From positions 2,852,001 to 2,916,000 of the forward strand of contig NZ_JBHRYQ010000001.1 in the NCBI RefSeq assembly GCF_042649125.1: a stretch of DNA of 64,000 nt. The letters run 5' to 3'. A program made the translations under genes and the position numbers. Below are positions 61,749 to 64,000 of this stretch, piece by piece (position 1 is the first letter of the stretch; every line of letters begins with the position of its first letter). This DNA comes from Leadbetterella lacunae (lineage in GTDB: Bacteria; Bacteroidota; Bacteroidia; Cytophagales; Spirosomataceae). Under the pieces are notes generated by a model. It ran no database searches, was not told the DNA's origin, and was given only the letters and a program-made list of their open reading frames with translations.

Positions 61749-63551
61749 ATGTCAACAACAGCCGAAAAATCATCATTAAAAGGAGGAGAATTTTTAATTA
61801 AAGAAACCTTAGCTAGTCAAGTTTTTATACCTGAAGAGTTTAATGAAGAGCAGCAAATGATTGCTGATACATGTAGAGATTTTCTTAAAACTGAAATTCA
61901 TCCAATACTAGACGAAATAGACAACGCCAAGTCGCCTGAGTTAATCTCAAGTCTAATGGACAAAGCAGGTGAATTAGGGCTTTTAGGAACTGCTGTTCCT
62001 GAAGAATATGGTGGCTTTGGAATGAATTTTAACACTTCTATGCTAGTAGCTGAAGTATTAGGTGCTGGACACTCATTTTCAGTAGCACAAAGTGCTCATA
62101 CAGGAATTGGTACCCTTCCTATTCTATACTACGGAAACGAAGAACAAAAACAAAAATACTTGCCCAATCTAGCTTCAGGAGCTTGGAAAGCAGCCTATTG
62201 CTTAACTGAGCCAGATTCGGGTTCAGATGCAAACGGAGGTAAAACCAAAGCGGTTTTAACTGAAGACGGAAAGTACTATAAAATCACTGGACAAAAAATG
62301 TGGATCACTAACGGTGGTTTCGCAGAGATTTTCATTGTTTTTGCTAAAATCGACGACGATAAAAACCTTACGGCTTTTATAGTTGAAAAAGATTTCGGCG
62401 GAATTACAATGAATGAGCCTGAGCACAAACTTGGGATCAAAGGCTCTGATACGCGTCAAGTGTTTTTTAACGACTGTATGGTTCCAGTTGAAAATCTACT
62501 TTCTACTAGAGAAAATGGTTTCAAAATAGCAGTAAATATTCTTAACATAGGCCGTATCAAACTTGGTATTGCAGCAGTTGGTGGTTCAAAAGGTGTTTTA
62601 AATCACGCTATTAACTACGCAAACGAAAGAAAGCAATTTGGAATATCAATTGGTAGATTTGGAGCTATCAAGCACAAGTTGGCTGAAATGGCAACCAAAA
62701 TATGGGTTTGTGAAACAGCATGTTACAGAGCCGGACAAAATATCGACGATTTAATAGACACCTTCAAAGAAGAAGGAATGAACGATGCAGAAGCAAAACT
62801 TAAAGCATTGGAACAATATGCTATAGAGTGTGCTATCATGAAAGTTCACGGATCAGAAACTTTAGATTTAGTTACAGATGAAGGGCTACAAATCTATGGT
62901 GGAATGGGTTATTCGGCAGATGCTCCTATGGAAAGAGCCTACAGAGACTCAAGAATCAATAGAATATTTGAAGGAACAAACGAGATAAACCGTATGCTTA
63001 TCCTTGACATGTATCTGAAAAGAGCCATGAAAGGAGAGTTAGACCTTATGGGACCTGCTACTGCAGTTGGAAAAGAAATAATGTCTATTCCAGATTTCAG
63101 TAGTCCTGACGAAGACGAAGTTTTCGGAGCTGAAAAGAAAGTGCTTAAAAACCTTAAAAAGGCAGCCTTAATGATCGCAGGTTCTGCAGTACAGAAATTC
63201 ATGATGAAGCTATCACATGAGCAAGAAATACTAATGAACGTAGCTGATATGATTACCGAAATCTATGTAGCTGAATCAGCACTATTGAGAGTGGAAAAGC
63301 TAATCGGAATGAAAGGAGATGAAGCAGTAAGCTTACAAAAAGACATGGCTATGGTTAACTTGCAAAATGCCGTGTTAACGTGTCAATCAGCAGGTAGAGA
63401 AGCCATACAAGCTTACGCCGAAGGCGATGAACTAAGGGTAATGCTAATGGGTCTAAAGAGATTTACGAAAATAGAACCTATGAACACAAAAGACGCAAGA
63501 AGAAGAATAGCTGACGCAATGTTGTCAGAGAATAAATATATATTCAATTAA
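61749..63551 (+). CDS. Acyl-CoA dehydrogenase (long, ACADVL-type)
   Basis: A 600-residue flavoenzyme that introduces the first double bond into acyl-CoAs. FNEEQQMIADTCRDFLKTEI, GLLGTAVPEEYGGFGMNFNT, TEPDSGSDANGGKTKAVLTE and the C-terminal GMGYSADAPMERAYRDSRIN and IFEGTNEINRMLI (containing the catalytic-base region) are typical. The extra C-terminal domain of about 170 residues makes it the very-long-chain dehydrogenase type. I use the Met at 61749 (MSTTAEKSS), since the upstream in-frame Met at 61683 lies within the inverted repeat. Ends at a terminator. Confidence 0.93.
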   Translation: MSTTAEKSSLKGGEFLIKETLASQVFIPEEFNEEQQMIADTCRDFLKTEIHPILDEIDNAKSPELISSLMDKAGELGLLGTAVPEEYGGFGMNFNTSMLVAEVLGAGHSFSVAQSAHTGIGTLPILYYGNEEQKQKYLPNLASGAWKAAYCLTEPDSGSDANGGKTKAVLTEDGKYYKITGQKMWITNGGFAEIFIVFAKIDDDKNLTAFIVEKDFGGITMNEPEHKLGIKGSDTRQVFFNDCMVPVENLLSTRENGFKIAVNILNIGRIKLGIAAVGGSKGVLNHAINYANERKQFGISIGRFGAIKHKLAEMATKIWVCETACYRAGQNIDDLIDTFKEEGMNDAEAKLKALEQYAIECAIMKVHGSETLDLVTDEGLQIYGGMGYSADAPMERAYRDSRINRIFEGTNEINRMLILDMYLKRAMKGELDLMGPATAVGKEIMSIPDFSSPDEDEVFGAEKKVLKNLKKAALMIAGSAVQKFMMKLSHEQEILMNVADMITEIYVAESALLRVEKLIGMKGDEAVSLQKDMAMVNLQNAVLTCQSAGREAIQAYAEGDELRVMLMGLKRFTKIEPMNTKDARRRIADAMLSENKYIFN

Positions 63552-63586
63552 GAATTTGGCTTAGAATCAACAATTAAAAACCAACA

Positions 63587-63618
63587 AACCGGCTTTAAAC
63601 TTTTAGAGTCGGTTTTTT
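63587..63618 (+). terminator. Terminator after the acyl-CoA dehydrogenase gene
   Basis: AACCGGCTTT pairs with AGAGTCGGTT (one wobble, one mismatch) followed by a T-run. Confidence 0.7.
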
Positions 63619-63623
63619 ATTTT

Positions 63624-64000
63624 TTATTCAAACCGATAGCCTCTCAAAAACTCCTCTACTCCCATTCTCTTTTTGCCTTCTAACTGCAACTCTAAAATTG
63701 ACAAACAGCCATCTCCAGTTTTAGCAATTAACGCTTTTTTGCCATCACTAAACATTTTTAGGCTTTCATCTGCAAAATCATATTCCTTAAAATCTTCAGT
63801 TATTTCAGCTTCTGCACATTTTGCTGTTTTAAAAATCTTTAATTGCTTATTTCCCATCAAAGTCCAAGCTGATGGATACGGACTTAGTCCCCTGATAAAA
63901 TCAAATATTGTAGAAGCACTTTGTGTCCAATCTATTTTACAAGTTTCTTTAAATATTTTCGGAGCCGCTTTTAAATCCGAAGAGAAGTCTTGAGGTGTTT
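63624..64000 (-). CDS. fmt: Methionyl-tRNA formyltransferase, C-terminal part (5' end outside window)
   Basis: The reverse strand is open from the right window edge to the stop at 63624, giving 125 residues. The end FLRGYRFE, preceded by LQLEGKKRMGVEE, is the classic Fmt C-terminus, and FDFIRGLSPYPSAWTLMGNK is the region linking catalytic and C-terminal domains. Fmt formylates initiator Met-tRNA. Reading from an internal Leu/Met at 63860 would be a false start, as the frame continues with TPQDFSSDLKAAPKIFKETC upstream. Confidence 0.92.
   Translation of the reverse strand, partial: TPQDFSSDLKAAPKIFKETCKIDWTQSASTIFDFIRGLSPYPSAWTLMGNKQLKIFKTAKCAEAEITEDFKEYDFADESLKMFSDGKKALIAKTGDGCLSILELQLEGKKRMGVEEFLRGYRFE

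Noticed and set aside
1..64000. CRISPR arrays, tRNA or rRNA genes, insertion sequences and phage genes
   Set aside because: None were seen by reading; no regularly spaced repeats, transposase or integrase motifs, or cloverleaf-like segments stood out.

Overview
The window is an A+T-rich chromosomal segment of a Bacteroidota bacterium, most likely of the order Cytophagales. The evidence is a gliding lipoprotein (GldB), the type IX secretion pair PorU/PorV, a SusC/SusD outer-membrane pair, the Bacteroidota-only small protein DUF4295 beside ribosomal protein L33, Bacteroidota-type promoters (TTTG at -33, TAnnTTTG at -7), and many lipoproteins with short signal peptides. Most genes are housekeeping. 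I saw no phage, insertion sequence, CRISPR array, tRNA or rRNA.

Layout. 1-9.5 kb: a DUF423 protein, a YggS-like PLP protein, peptidase T and a MazG-like protein on the minus strand; then a collagen-like lipoprotein, a TPR protein, dihydroorotase, IspH and a Wzi/RemB-like outer-membrane protein. 9.5-20.8 kb: an ECF sigma factor with a small overlapping partner, an outer-membrane protein with a long Lys/Glu-rich segment, a serine hydrolase, RimO, a 1575-residue exported protein of unknown function, and PrmA. 20.9-26.2 kb: porU-porV and a SprT-like protein; porU needs a one-base frameshift correction at its 5' end. 26.3-33 kb: a small lipoprotein, a YhhN-like membrane protein, trpE-DUF3052-trpG behind a tryptophan attenuator, superoxide dismutase, TadA and a ROK kinase. 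32.6-36.5 kb: gldB-ABC exporter-Fur-EngB, tightly packed. 36.5-43.2 kb: an orphan with a DIDDTA motif, a DUF3127 protein, TpiA, YebC, an MDR reductase, L33-DUF4295 and a thioesterase. 43.2-52.4 kb: SusD/SusC, FtsY, ornithine aminotransferase with a divergent Lrp regulator, and cysteine desulfurase. 52.4-64 kb: penicillin-acylase-like hydrolase, a CBM48 protein, the overlapping cluster fcl-methyltransferase-VTT protein-dGTPase, a MORN-like protein, a TlpA-like lipoprotein, a long acyl-CoA dehydrogenase behind a striking inverted-repeat operator, and the end of fmt.

The best non-coding signals are two. First, upstream of trpE there is a complete-looking attenuator: a 19-residue leader peptide with tandem Trp codons, an antiterminator pairing that overlaps its stop codon, and a terminator with a U-tract, all behind a -7 box so close that the leader transcript may be leaderless. 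Second, a perfect 21-bp inverted repeat made of TATGCnnGCATA palindromes precedes the acyl-CoA dehydrogenase gene, and a near-identical half site precedes the MDR reductase gene about 19 kb away. Among proteins, the 1575-residue exported orphan, the DIDDTA orphan, the Cys-cluster insertion in ornithine aminotransferase and the sigma/partner overlap deserve attention.
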